From a virus, in IMG/VR virus record IMGVR_UViG_3300025722_000002, positions 1 to 27,297 of that record: a DNA stretch of 27,297 nt. The stretch is one strand, 5' to 3'. Position numbers and translations under genes: made by a program. Shown here in pieces: positions 16,372 through 24,322 of this stretch. Positions within the stretch are counted from its first letter, which is position 1, and each line of letters starts with the position of its first letter. A model generated the notes under the pieces. It did not search any database, was not told the origin of the DNA, and saw nothing but the letters and a program-made list of their open reading frames with translations.

Positions 16372-16607
16372 GCATTGTCACACTGGGGATGGGCGCATCG
16401 AACCTACCGGCATTCGGGTTCGCCGCCGGTGCCGCGGCCGCGGCCGAGACGGTGCCGCACGTCGTCACTACTGGCGGCCAAGGCAGGGGCATAGGCCCAG
16501 GACCGGGCCGGTCATCCGGCAACCTTGAGTCATCATTGCGGCGCGCTCAACGGCGCCGACACGCTATCATCCTAGCGGTAATCGCGTACTACCACATGGA
16601 GAACTAA
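16368..16607 (+). CDS. Small hypothetical protein with C-terminal hydrophobic helix
   Basis: A 79-aa protein whose start overlaps the previous stop (ATGA), so translation is likely coupled. Residues 1-28 are hydrophobic and Gly/Ala-rich ('MSIVTLGMGASNLPAFGF'). The middle is a Gly/Pro/Arg linker. Residues 57-75 have a basic stretch followed by 'HAIILAVIAYYH', possibly a short membrane segment. I do not recognise a family. It ends 3 bases before the GTG of the giant gene, and its last codons carry that gene's ribosome binding site (GGAGA, 16598-16602). Confidence 0.6.
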   Translation: MSIVTLGMGASNLPAFGFAAGAAAAAETVPHVVTTGGQGRGIGPGPGRSSGNLESSLRRAQRRRHAIILAVIAYYHMEN

Positions 16608-16610
16608 CCG

Positions 16611-19600
16611 GTGGCATCACTGGCTGACTGCATCCGTAAGGCGGGCAAGGCTCTCGATGGCAAGGACCGTGACGCCCTCGAGGCGTACCTGGCCCACGGG
16701 GCCGATCCGGCCAGCGCTGTCGACGCAGTCGTCGCCGAGCTCGACATGCAGCAGCGCCAGGTAGCGCGCCAGGCCGGCGCCGCTGGGGCCGCGGTGGCGC
16801 CGCTCGAGGCCGAGGTGGTGCAACCCGGCAACGTGCCGCTCAGGCAGCCAGTAGACACGCCCTCATTCGTCACTGACTTCACCACCGACGCCCAGATTGC
16901 CGAGGCCATCCGCGAGAACCCCGAGCGATTCGAGGGCAAGCTCGAGCGCATCGAGACGGTCATGACGCCGCAGGAGTTTCTCGCACGAGTACAGGATCAG
17001 TTCGGCGAGCGCGACTCGATGGAAGGCGTCGAGCAGGACGTCGTCGACGGCTACGTCGAGAGCATGCGCAACGGCGACGTGTTCCCTGCCGGGTTCCTGG
17101 GGTACGTCAGGAAGGATGGCGCCACGAGCAACGACCATGGCGGGCGTCATCGTGCCCTAGCGGCAATCGAGGCGGGTGTTGAGTCCATGCCTGTGGTTGT
17201 CGTGCGTAACGCGACGGGCGAGGTCGACCCGCGCTCCGAGGTGCCACGTGTGGCGCAGCTGCCTCAGCGCCTCGATCAGGGTGTCGGGCATAACGGTGGC
17301 CCTTCGATGCGCGAGCCCAGCGTCAACGGGCAGGACGAGGACGGCAATCACCCGTTTAGAATTTCAACGCGCCAGGCCGCGGGGCCGCGTGCGACCGAGA
17401 ACCCGCTCGAGGACAACCTGGTCATCGGCGTCGAGCAGTTCACGTCGCTGCCTGAGGCGCCAGAAGGCGTCGACCCGTCGGATGGCAGGACACCTGGCGT
17501 GGGCGGCACCAAGACCCGCGCCGCGTTCCTGGCCATGCAGGCCGGAGGGTTCAAGCCAACGGTATCGTGGGACAACCCCGATCAGGTCATCGAGGAGTTC
17601 ATCGCTCACGTTAAGGAGAACCTGCTGTGGATTCACAACAACATCGACCCGGAGATACGCGAGCGCTCACGGCGCTGGTATGACGGCGCTCGAGCGCTGA
17701 CATCCCGCTGGGCTGATCGGTTCGGCATTCCCGATCATGCGATGGCTGGCGTGTTCGCAGCGCTGTCACCGCAGAAGGATTGGTTTGAGAATATCAGCCT
17801 GGCTGAGCGGGTCGTCGACCTACACTTCAACGTGCTCGAGGATGTCGGCGCCGCCACGCCTGAGATGATCGAGTGGGCAGAGTGGAAGTACGGGCCCAAC
17901 GGTTACGTGTCGGAGATATACGGCAAGCAGCGGCGAGCCAAGGCCGAGAGTGCCAAGGCCAACAAGCGAGGGCGGCTCGCTCGGCTGGCCCTGCCAGAGG
18001 GCGACAAGGGGCGCAAGCAAACCCATGCAGAACGCAAGGGCAGGTTCGAGAGTCGCGGCTCTCTCGAGGACCTCGAGAACTTGCGACGGGTGCTGCAGTC
18101 AGACTACGCGAGCCTGACGTCGACCAAGGACCGAGCGATGTGGTTGCGTGCCTACGACGAGGCACACAACGAACGCGGGCACCGGGTGCTAACACCCGAG
18201 GGCGACTTCATCGGCGAACCTCGAGGCACCACCTCGTGGAACTCATACGGGGAGATGTCCAAGGCGCTCGCGGTTCTGGATGACATGTCGTTCGAGGGGG
18301 TCAGCGCAGCAATGGGCGACGCGCACAAGGTGCGCAACTTCTACAACAACATCCTGTCGCCAAACAACGACTACGGCGACGTGACGATTGACACGCACGC
18401 TATCGGCGCCGGCCTGATGCTGGCCGTCGGCAGCTCGGCCGCGGAGGTCTTGAAGAACTTCGGCGGGTTCAGCTCTCAGCACACGGGCATCCGCGGCATT
18501 TACGGCATCTATGCGGAGGCATATAGGCAGGCAGCTGCCGAGGCCGATGGCGGCCCCATCCTCCCTCGCCAGATACAGTCCATTACGTGGGAGGCTATTC
18601 GCACAGCGTTCCCAGCCGACTGGAAGACCGATGCCAACCAGGCAGCGGTTCGCGATATGTGGGATAATGGGGCCACCAAAACAAGCGCGGAGAGAGACGA
18701 TGTCCGACAAGCTATCCTCGACCTGGCCGGAGGCGTTTTCCCCGCTCCCGAGTGGGCAAACCCTGACGACGCCGGAGCTGCAGCGGATGCGAGCCCAGGA
18801 GATTCCTCTTACGCCAATGGACTGGGCCGAGTTCGTGAGGGAGGGGGACGGCCTTACACCGGAGGAGACCGCGGGCTGGCTAGCCGAGACGGAGTGGCCG
18901 CCGGAGTTCCCGCAAGACTGAACCAGTTTGCGGGTGAGCAGGCCCGCAACGTCCCGCCTGGCGCCGCTCGCGCCGAAGAGATGCTCGACCAAGGCCGCAA
19001 CGCCGCGTACGTTCAGCGAGAGACTGGCTGGACCCGCGGCGCTGACGGCTATATGCGATTCGAGATTGACGACAGCCAGGCGACGCTGTCGATACCCGAG
19101 CCCGTGAAGGACCCCGACGCCCTGTTCGGTGATCCAGGTCGCATTCACGACGACCTGGTTGCGTTGAGCGAAGACATCAGAGGGCTGTTACGGCCTCATC
19201 ACATTGCTGCAATGCTGGACGAGACGGGCTGGAATTACACAAGCAATCCGCGGTTTGTCTCCGTTCTCAGAATATCCCTCACGGACAATGGCTGGGAGGA
19301 TGGCCCCGCGGGGGCGTTCGCCAAGGAAATCGCAGCGACGATGTCGTTGCGCAACATGATCCTCAGCGGCGAGCAGCCTACGACAGACCAGGCGGCGCAG
19401 GCCTTGGCTGCAGCTCGCGACTCTGGTATCGGCAGCAAGCGCTCGAGCGCCCCGCTCGACAAGGTCCTCGACCACCCGCGCCTATTCGAGGCGTACCCAT
19501 CGTTGCGTGACATCACGGTTGAGGTGCGGCCGTTACCTGGCAATACGCTCGGCCAGTGGAACGTGCAGAGCCAGACGCTGGTGATGTCGCCCAAGCTCGC

Positions 19601-22600
19601 CGAGCCTGAGATGCTGACAACCGTATTGCACGAGGTCCAGCACGCTATCCAATCCCTCGAGGGGTTCGCCCAGGGTGGTAACTCGAGCCCACAGATGAAG
19701 GCGCTGGCGGTCGAGGCATACAAGTCGGCGTCGTCGGCGTTTAGTCACGAGTTCGATAGCTGGATGCGCGTGCACTTCGGCGACGTCATGCCCGAGATGA
19801 TGGACGCCTACGAAGCGAAGGCCCTGGAAACGGTGCACAACGCACACCTGTATGGCGACATGCTGAAGCTGCGCGAGTACGTGGCTCGAGACAAGCTGAC
19901 CACGGTAGGGCGTCACGTTCGCGGACTGCTCGAGTGGGCGCACCATCCAGAGTTTCGAGAACTAGACCCTCAGCTTACCCGCGACCTCTCGGCGTGGGGT
20001 GGCAGCGCGCCAAAACGTCGGAGCAAGGACTACAACGAATGGCTGCGGAGGTCATCGCTGCGCATGGCGGCCGCCATTGAAACGAGGCTGGGGCCGTCGT
20101 GGCTGGCGACGTTCGAGAGCGACCCTCGAACGGTGAGAACAATACAAGCAGCCGCGTCCAAGGCCTATGGCGCCGCTGTCGCCACGGTGGCCCCTGGCCG
20201 AGCGCTCCGCAAGAAGCATGTCGAGCTACAGAACCAGCTGCACGACGTCAAGTACGCCAGCAGTTATGAGCTCTACCACCGCTTGGCCGGTGAGGTCGAG
20301 GCCCGCGCCACTCAGGCGCGCATGCACCTGAACGCAGCCGAACGTCGCGAGGCCCCTGTGGCACATCGGCGTGATATGTCCGGCGCTCCACGAGCAACTG
20401 AGGACGTGGCACGCGACGACCAGTTCGTCGTCTGGCACAACCGCAACGTCGCGCTGCCGGCGCCAGCCGCGCTCAACCAACCGAAACCCGTCGCGAGCGC
20501 GCCCGAGGCTCGAGGCTATTACGAGCCGGCCAAGCGTCGCATCGTGCTCGGCCGCGGCAAGGACAAGAGCACATTCCTACACGAGAGCGCGCACTACTTC
20601 CTCGAGGTGATGCGCGACGCTCAGACCATCGACCCATCTATTGCCAACGACCTGGCGGCCGCAGAGACGTGGTTCCGTAGCCAGGGCGCCAAGGACGAGC
20701 GCACCAGGCACGAGCTGTTTGCAAGCGGCTTCGAGACGTATCTCATGGAGGGCCGCGCCCCGAGTCGCGAGCTCGCCAGCGTGTTCAACAAATTCCGCGC
20801 CTGGCTCATGCACCTGTACCGCAACCTGCTGCGCTCGAGCCCGTTCGGCACCAACAAGCTGGGCGGCGCCGAGCTCAACGACCCCATTCGCGAAGTCTTC
20901 GACCGCATGCTGGCGACCGACGACGCCATCCTGGCGGCTCGAGAAGCGGCCGGCCAGCGCAACGAGCTGCCGCTCGATGGCCTGGGCTTAGACGACGATG
21001 CACGCGCCCAAGTGCAGGACGCGATGGACGCAGCCGCGGAGGAGGCCACCGCCCAGCTGACCGTCGAGATGATGAAGGACCTGCAGCGCGACACGACCGC
21101 GTACTTCAAGGACGTCGAGCGCCGTCGCCAGGCCGACGCGGCAGCTGAGCTCGAGCGCGACCGCGATGTGGTGACCTGGGACTTCTTGACGTCGGGCCAG
21201 GTCAGCGACCGATTCTCTGCAGCGACGGCAGCCCTCGACGGCACAGATGCGTTCAAGCTCAACGCCAGCCAGGTGCGGGCACTAACCGACGCACCGCGCT
21301 CGAGGCGCATGAACCGACTGACGGCCAAGGATGGTGTCGACATCGACATCGCGGCCAGCGTGCTGGGGTACTCGAGTGGCGCCGAGCTCGTCGAGGCCAT
21401 GGCCAACACCATGACCAAGGCAGAGCGCAAGGCATACGCCAAGGCAGAGGGCACCAGGCGCGCCAAGGCCGAGGTGTCCGAGATGGACGACGACACCATT
21501 CGCACACGAGCTGCTGCAGCAGTGCACGCCGATCAGACCGGCGAGTCCCTGGTGCGCCAGATAGCGGCGCTGCGCCGGCAGATGGGCAGCCAGGAGCAAC
21601 CAGGCGACATCCGCGGCCAGTTGCGAGCTGCGGCCGAGGCCGCCACAGCCAACGTCCCGCTGCGCAGCCTGCGGCTAGGGCAGATACAACGCCAGGAGCA
21701 GAAGTGGGGCGACGCGGCCGTGCAGGCAGCTGCTCGAGGCGATGCGCAGGCGACGCTCGAGGCCCTCACGCGCCAGGCACACCAGCACTACATCTGGAAG
21801 GCGGCCAAGGCACAGCTCGAGCAGGCCGAGAAGTCTCGAGCTCTGGCCAAGTCCATGCGCCGCGGTGTGCGCTACGACCGGGTCAAGGCGTCAGGTGACA
21901 TCTACAAGAACGCGCTCGACACAGTCCTTGCTGTGTTCGACTTCCGGCGCAAGGGCGGCAAGCCTGTCGACGTGCAGGCGCTGCGCTCGCAGCTGCTCGA
22001 GACGGCCGGCTTCGCCAATCCTGAAACGCCACACGATGCGCTGCCCGAGGAGGAGCGTGCGCTGCGCCGACAAGAAGAACGTGAAGACGCCCAGGCGTTC
22101 GGTATGGACATCCCCGGATTGACCGCACTGCTTGACCAGGACCAGGTGCATTACCTGAGCCTGACGGGTGAGCAGCTCGCCACCGTGCACCAGGCGCTCG
22201 AGATGCTCGAGGGCGCCAGTCGCTCGAAGGCGTTCATGCTGGCCCAGGGTCGGCGCGAGGCCCTCGAGGTAGCGCAGGCCAAGCTGCTGCGCACGATGGA
22301 GCTCAATGCCAAGCACGCGCCCAAGGTCGACACGTTCGGCGGCGAGGACCTCACTGTCCTCGAGAAGACCAGGGCCGTCATGGATGGCTCGCTGACTATA
22401 TCCAACCTGGTGCGGATGCTCGATGGCTACCAGGACGACGGCGACGCCTGGCGCCTCATCGGGCAGCCATTACAGGATGCGGCCGTCGCCGAGTCTGAGA
22501 TGCTCAACGCAGCCAACGAGGAGCTCGGCGATCTGTTCGACCGATACTACGGCGCTCGAGCTCAGTCGCGCATGAAAGCCAAGACCTGGGATGAGAACCT

Positions 22601-24320
22601 GGGCACCGGCATCAGCAAGAACGACGCGCTCACTGTGCTGCTCAACTGGGGCACCGAATCCAATCGGCAGCGAGTGCGTGACGGCTGGGGGTTTACCGAC
22701 CAGCAGGTCGAGTACATCTTCGGCAAGTACATAGACCAGTCCGATGTCGAGTTCGCCCAGGGTGCCTGGTCAATGCTCGAGGGGCTGTGGCCGCAGACGG
22801 CGCAGCTGCACCGGGACATGTACGGATTCACGCCGCCCCGTGTGGAGCTCACGACATTCGAGGTCAATGGCCAGGTCGTTGCCGGCGGGTACTTCCCAAT
22901 CAAGTACGACCCCAAACAATCAGCCAAGGCCGAGGAGCACGCGCTGACCGGCGAGCACCACTCCGGTGACCGTCTAGGTGCGAAGCCCAAGCACGGCGCC
23001 GCACAGGCCCGTGTGGCGCGTGTTAAGGGCCGGCCGCTACGCTCGGACGTGCTCGGCGTGATGACGGCACACCTGACCGATACGCTCCATCATGTGACGC
23101 ATGATCGCGCACTGTTCGATGTCGGCCGGCTGCTGTCCAACGATGACGTCAAGACGGCGATGCAAGGGCAGTACGGCGAGCACGTCTACGACTACTTGAC
23201 TAGGCGAATCCGCCAGATGAGAGACGGTGCCAGCCAGTTGCACGACATGCAGGATGCGTTACTCACCAAGGTGCGCAACAACGCGACCATCGCAATGCTC
23301 GGCGCCAGCATGCGCACGACGGCGCTGCAGGTCTTCGGCGTGACCAACTCGGTGGTGCGGATGCGGATGTCAGGCATCGGCGTGCACAGCGTCGTTGCGG
23401 CGTACGCTCGCATGAGCAAGAACCCCGCGGCCGCCAGCGCTCGAGCGCAGGAGCTCAGCGGGATGATGCGCACCCGGATGAACACGCAGAGCATGGCGCT
23501 GCAGCGGATACGCAACCGCATTCAAACGAACGGGGGCATCACTGACGGGCTCAAGCAGGCGGTCATGTTCCCTATCGTGCAGTCGCAATACTGGGGCGTT
23601 GACCTGCCAACCTGGATGGCTGCATTCGACCATGCGTCGAGCCTAGGCAAGAGCGACGACAACGCAGCCAAGTGGGCAGACCAGGTGGTGCGCACCGCGC
23701 AGGGCGGCGGCGGCCCGATGGACACGACGACCCACATGGACGATGCGCAAGGCGGCCCGTGGCGCAAGCTGTTCACCAACTTCCTGACGTACACCATGAC
23801 CACCTACTCGCTACAGGTGGAGAACAACCGGCGCACCGGCCTGGCTATGAAGGCAGACGACGCGAGCGCGCTCGACAAGATGGCGGCCGGGTACAACTGG
23901 TCGGTCAATACGTTCGTCACCATGTCGGTGCCAGCCATCCTCAACGCGATGCTCGGCGCCTGGGTTGCCGGCGACGACGAAGACACCCCGTTCGAGGAGC
24001 GCCTGGTGCGTGAGCAGGTCGGGTTCTTCTTGGGCATGAACATCTTGACTGCGCAGCTCTCAGGCATGGCACAAGGGTTTGACTACAGTGGACCACAGGG
24101 GCTGTCTGTCATCCCGGCATTCACGCGCCTGGTGAAACAAGCGCAACAAGGCGAGGCCGACCAAGCGGCCGCCAAAGCTGCGATACAAACCATAGGCCTG
24201 CTGTTCGGTCTGCCAACCACACAGATAAATCGGTCAATTTTCGGGTACATTCACGCGCAGGAAACTGGCGCAGACGTGCCATCCACTGTTAAACAAGTCC
24301 TGTTTGGACCGGAGCGCTAA
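16611..24320 (+). CDS. Giant polyvalent ejection protein, 2569 aa (ParB-like, glycosylase-like, two zincin motifs)
   Basis: Starts at GTG 16611, 8 bases after GGAGA. Domains in order: (1) residues ~115-205, ParB-like, with 'MTPQEFL' and 'HGGRHR' (176-181); (2) ~330-700, with 'RRWYDGA' (354-360), 'AALSPQKDW' (383-391), Lys573 in 'HKVRNFYNNI' and Asp594 in 'VTIDTHA', resembling HhH-GPD glycosylases; (3) low-complexity linker ~720-770; (4) ~785-1060, with 'TGW' (805-807) and HEVQH (1007-1011) then 'EGFAQGG'; (5) ~1290-1400, with HESAH (1324-1328) and Glu1368/Glu1375 as possible third zinc ligand; (6) long helical and coiled-coil regions ~1440-2300; (7) hydrophobic segments near 2431-2452 and 2470-2490. 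The mixture matches the 'polyvalent proteins' of phages and conjugative elements, thought to enter the host with the DNA. The position beside ejection genes fits packaging in the virion. Confidence 0.8.
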   Translation: MASLADCIRKAGKALDGKDRDALEAYLAHGADPASAVDAVVAELDMQQRQVARQAGAAGAAVAPLEAEVVQPGNVPLRQPVDTPSFVTDFTTDAQIAEAIRENPERFEGKLERIETVMTPQEFLARVQDQFGERDSMEGVEQDVVDGYVESMRNGDVFPAGFLGYVRKDGATSNDHGGRHRALAAIEAGVESMPVVVVRNATGEVDPRSEVPRVAQLPQRLDQGVGHNGGPSMREPSVNGQDEDGNHPFRISTRQAAGPRATENPLEDNLVIGVEQFTSLPEAPEGVDPSDGRTPGVGGTKTRAAFLAMQAGGFKPTVSWDNPDQVIEEFIAHVKENLLWIHNNIDPEIRERSRRWYDGARALTSRWADRFGIPDHAMAGVFAALSPQKDWFENISLAERVVDLHFNVLEDVGAATPEMIEWAEWKYGPNGYVSEIYGKQRRAKAESAKANKRGRLARLALPEGDKGRKQTHAERKGRFESRGSLEDLENLRRVLQSDYASLTSTKDRAMWLRAYDEAHNERGHRVLTPEGDFIGEPRGTTSWNSYGEMSKALAVLDDMSFEGVSAAMGDAHKVRNFYNNILSPNNDYGDVTIDTHAIGAGLMLAVGSSAAEVLKNFGGFSSQHTGIRGIYGIYAEAYRQAAAEADGGPILPRQIQSITWEAIRTAFPADWKTDANQAAVRDMWDNGATKTSAERDDVRQAILDLAGGVFPAPEWANPDDAGAAADASPGDSSYANGLGRVREGGGRPYTGGDRGLASRDGVAAGVPARLNQFAGEQARNVPPGAARAEEMLDQGRNAAYVQRETGWTRGADGYMRFEIDDSQATLSIPEPVKDPDALFGDPGRIHDDLVALSEDIRGLLRPHHIAAMLDETGWNYTSNPRFVSVLRISLTDNGWEDGPAGAFAKEIAATMSLRNMILSGEQPTTDQAAQALAAARDSGIGSKRSSAPLDKVLDHPRLFEAYPSLRDITVEVRPLPGNTLGQWNVQSQTLVMSPKLAEPEMLTTVLHEVQHAIQSLEGFAQGGNSSPQMKALAVEAYKSASSAFSHEFDSWMRVHFGDVMPEMMDAYEAKALETVHNAHLYGDMLKLREYVARDKLTTVGRHVRGLLEWAHHPEFRELDPQLTRDLSAWGGSAPKRRSKDYNEWLRRSSLRMAAAIETRLGPSWLATFESDPRTVRTIQAAASKAYGAAVATVAPGRALRKKHVELQNQLHDVKYASSYELYHRLAGEVEARATQARMHLNAAERREAPVAHRRDMSGAPRATEDVARDDQFVVWHNRNVALPAPAALNQPKPVASAPEARGYYEPAKRRIVLGRGKDKSTFLHESAHYFLEVMRDAQTIDPSIANDLAAAETWFRSQGAKDERTRHELFASGFETYLMEGRAPSRELASVFNKFRAWLMHLYRNLLRSSPFGTNKLGGAELNDPIREVFDRMLATDDAILAAREAAGQRNELPLDGLGLDDDARAQVQDAMDAAAEEATAQLTVEMMKDLQRDTTAYFKDVERRRQADAAAELERDRDVVTWDFLTSGQVSDRFSAATAALDGTDAFKLNASQVRALTDAPRSRRMNRLTAKDGVDIDIAASVLGYSSGAELVEAMANTMTKAERKAYAKAEGTRRAKAEVSEMDDDTIRTRAAAAVHADQTGESLVRQIAALRRQMGSQEQPGDIRGQLRAAAEAATANVPLRSLRLGQIQRQEQKWGDAAVQAAARGDAQATLEALTRQAHQHYIWKAAKAQLEQAEKSRALAKSMRRGVRYDRVKASGDIYKNALDTVLAVFDFRRKGGKPVDVQALRSQLLETAGFANPETPHDALPEEERALRRQEEREDAQAFGMDIPGLTALLDQDQVHYLSLTGEQLATVHQALEMLEGASRSKAFMLAQGRREALEVAQAKLLRTMELNAKHAPKVDTFGGEDLTVLEKTRAVMDGSLTISNLVRMLDGYQDDGDAWRLIGQPLQDAAVAESEMLNAANEELGDLFDRYYGARAQSRMKAKTWDENLGTGISKNDALTVLLNWGTESNRQRVRDGWGFTDQQVEYIFGKYIDQSDVEFAQGAWSMLEGLWPQTAQLHRDMYGFTPPRVELTTFEVNGQVVAGGYFPIKYDPKQSAKAEEHALTGEHHSGDRLGAKPKHGAAQARVARVKGRPLRSDVLGVMTAHLTDTLHHVTHDRALFDVGRLLSNDDVKTAMQGQYGEHVYDYLTRRIRQMRDGASQLHDMQDALLTKVRNNATIAMLGASMRTTALQVFGVTNSVVRMRMSGIGVHSVVAAYARMSKNPAAASARAQELSGMMRTRMNTQSMALQRIRNRIQTNGGITDGLKQAVMFPIVQSQYWGVDLPTWMAAFDHASSLGKSDDNAAKWADQVVRTAQGGGGPMDTTTHMDDAQGGPWRKLFTNFLTYTMTTYSLQVENNRRTGLAMKADDASALDKMAAGYNWSVNTFVTMSVPAILNAMLGAWVAGDDEDTPFEERLVREQVGFFLGMNILTAQLSGMAQGFDYSGPQGLSVIPAFTRLVKQAQQGEADQAAAKAAIQTIGLLFGLPTTQINRSIFGYIHAQETGADVPSTVKQVLFGPER
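18689..18696 (+). promoter_or_regulatory. Strong internal ribosome binding site for the nested gene
   Basis: GGAGAGAG lies inside the giant gene, with GGAGA ending 6 bases before an out-of-frame ATG at 18700. Its strength and spacing equal or exceed those of accepted genes in this window, and it has no obvious purpose in the long reading frame. Confidence 0.55.
18700..18921 (+). CDS. Nested overlapping gene, 73-aa acidic protein (unknown function)
   Basis: An open frame in +1 relative to the giant gene, starting at ATG 18700 behind GGAGAGAG. The 73-aa product is acidic and looks protein-like: 'LTTPELQRMRAQEIPLTP', 'MDWAEFVREGDG', 'LTPEETAGWLAETEWP', ending 'PEFPQD', with four Trp and well-spaced helices. 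By hand count about 82% of its codons end in G or C. Over the same bases the giant frame drops to about 54% and reads as a Gly/Ala/Asp/Arg linker; it is about 67-76% on either side. The third-base signal therefore moves to the nested frame. I do not recognise a family. It could be a small regulator, inhibitor or accessory factor. The alternative is a chance open frame in GC-rich DNA. Confidence 0.6.
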   Translation: MSDKLSSTWPEAFSPLPSGQTLTTPELQRMRAQEIPLTPMDWAEFVREGDGLTPEETAGWLAETEWPPEFPQD

Positions 24321-24322
24321 CC

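Noticed and set aside
18511-18699. Longer version of the nested frame starting at ATG 18511
   Set aside because: The upstream part is Arg/Pro-rich and shadows the giant gene; only the part from ATG 18700 has a strong ribosome binding site and a protein-like composition.
21742-22122. Second out-of-frame 126-aa open frame in the giant gene
   Set aside because: Arg/Ser-rich with no spaced hydrophobic pattern, a typical shadow of an Ala/Glu-rich helical coding region.
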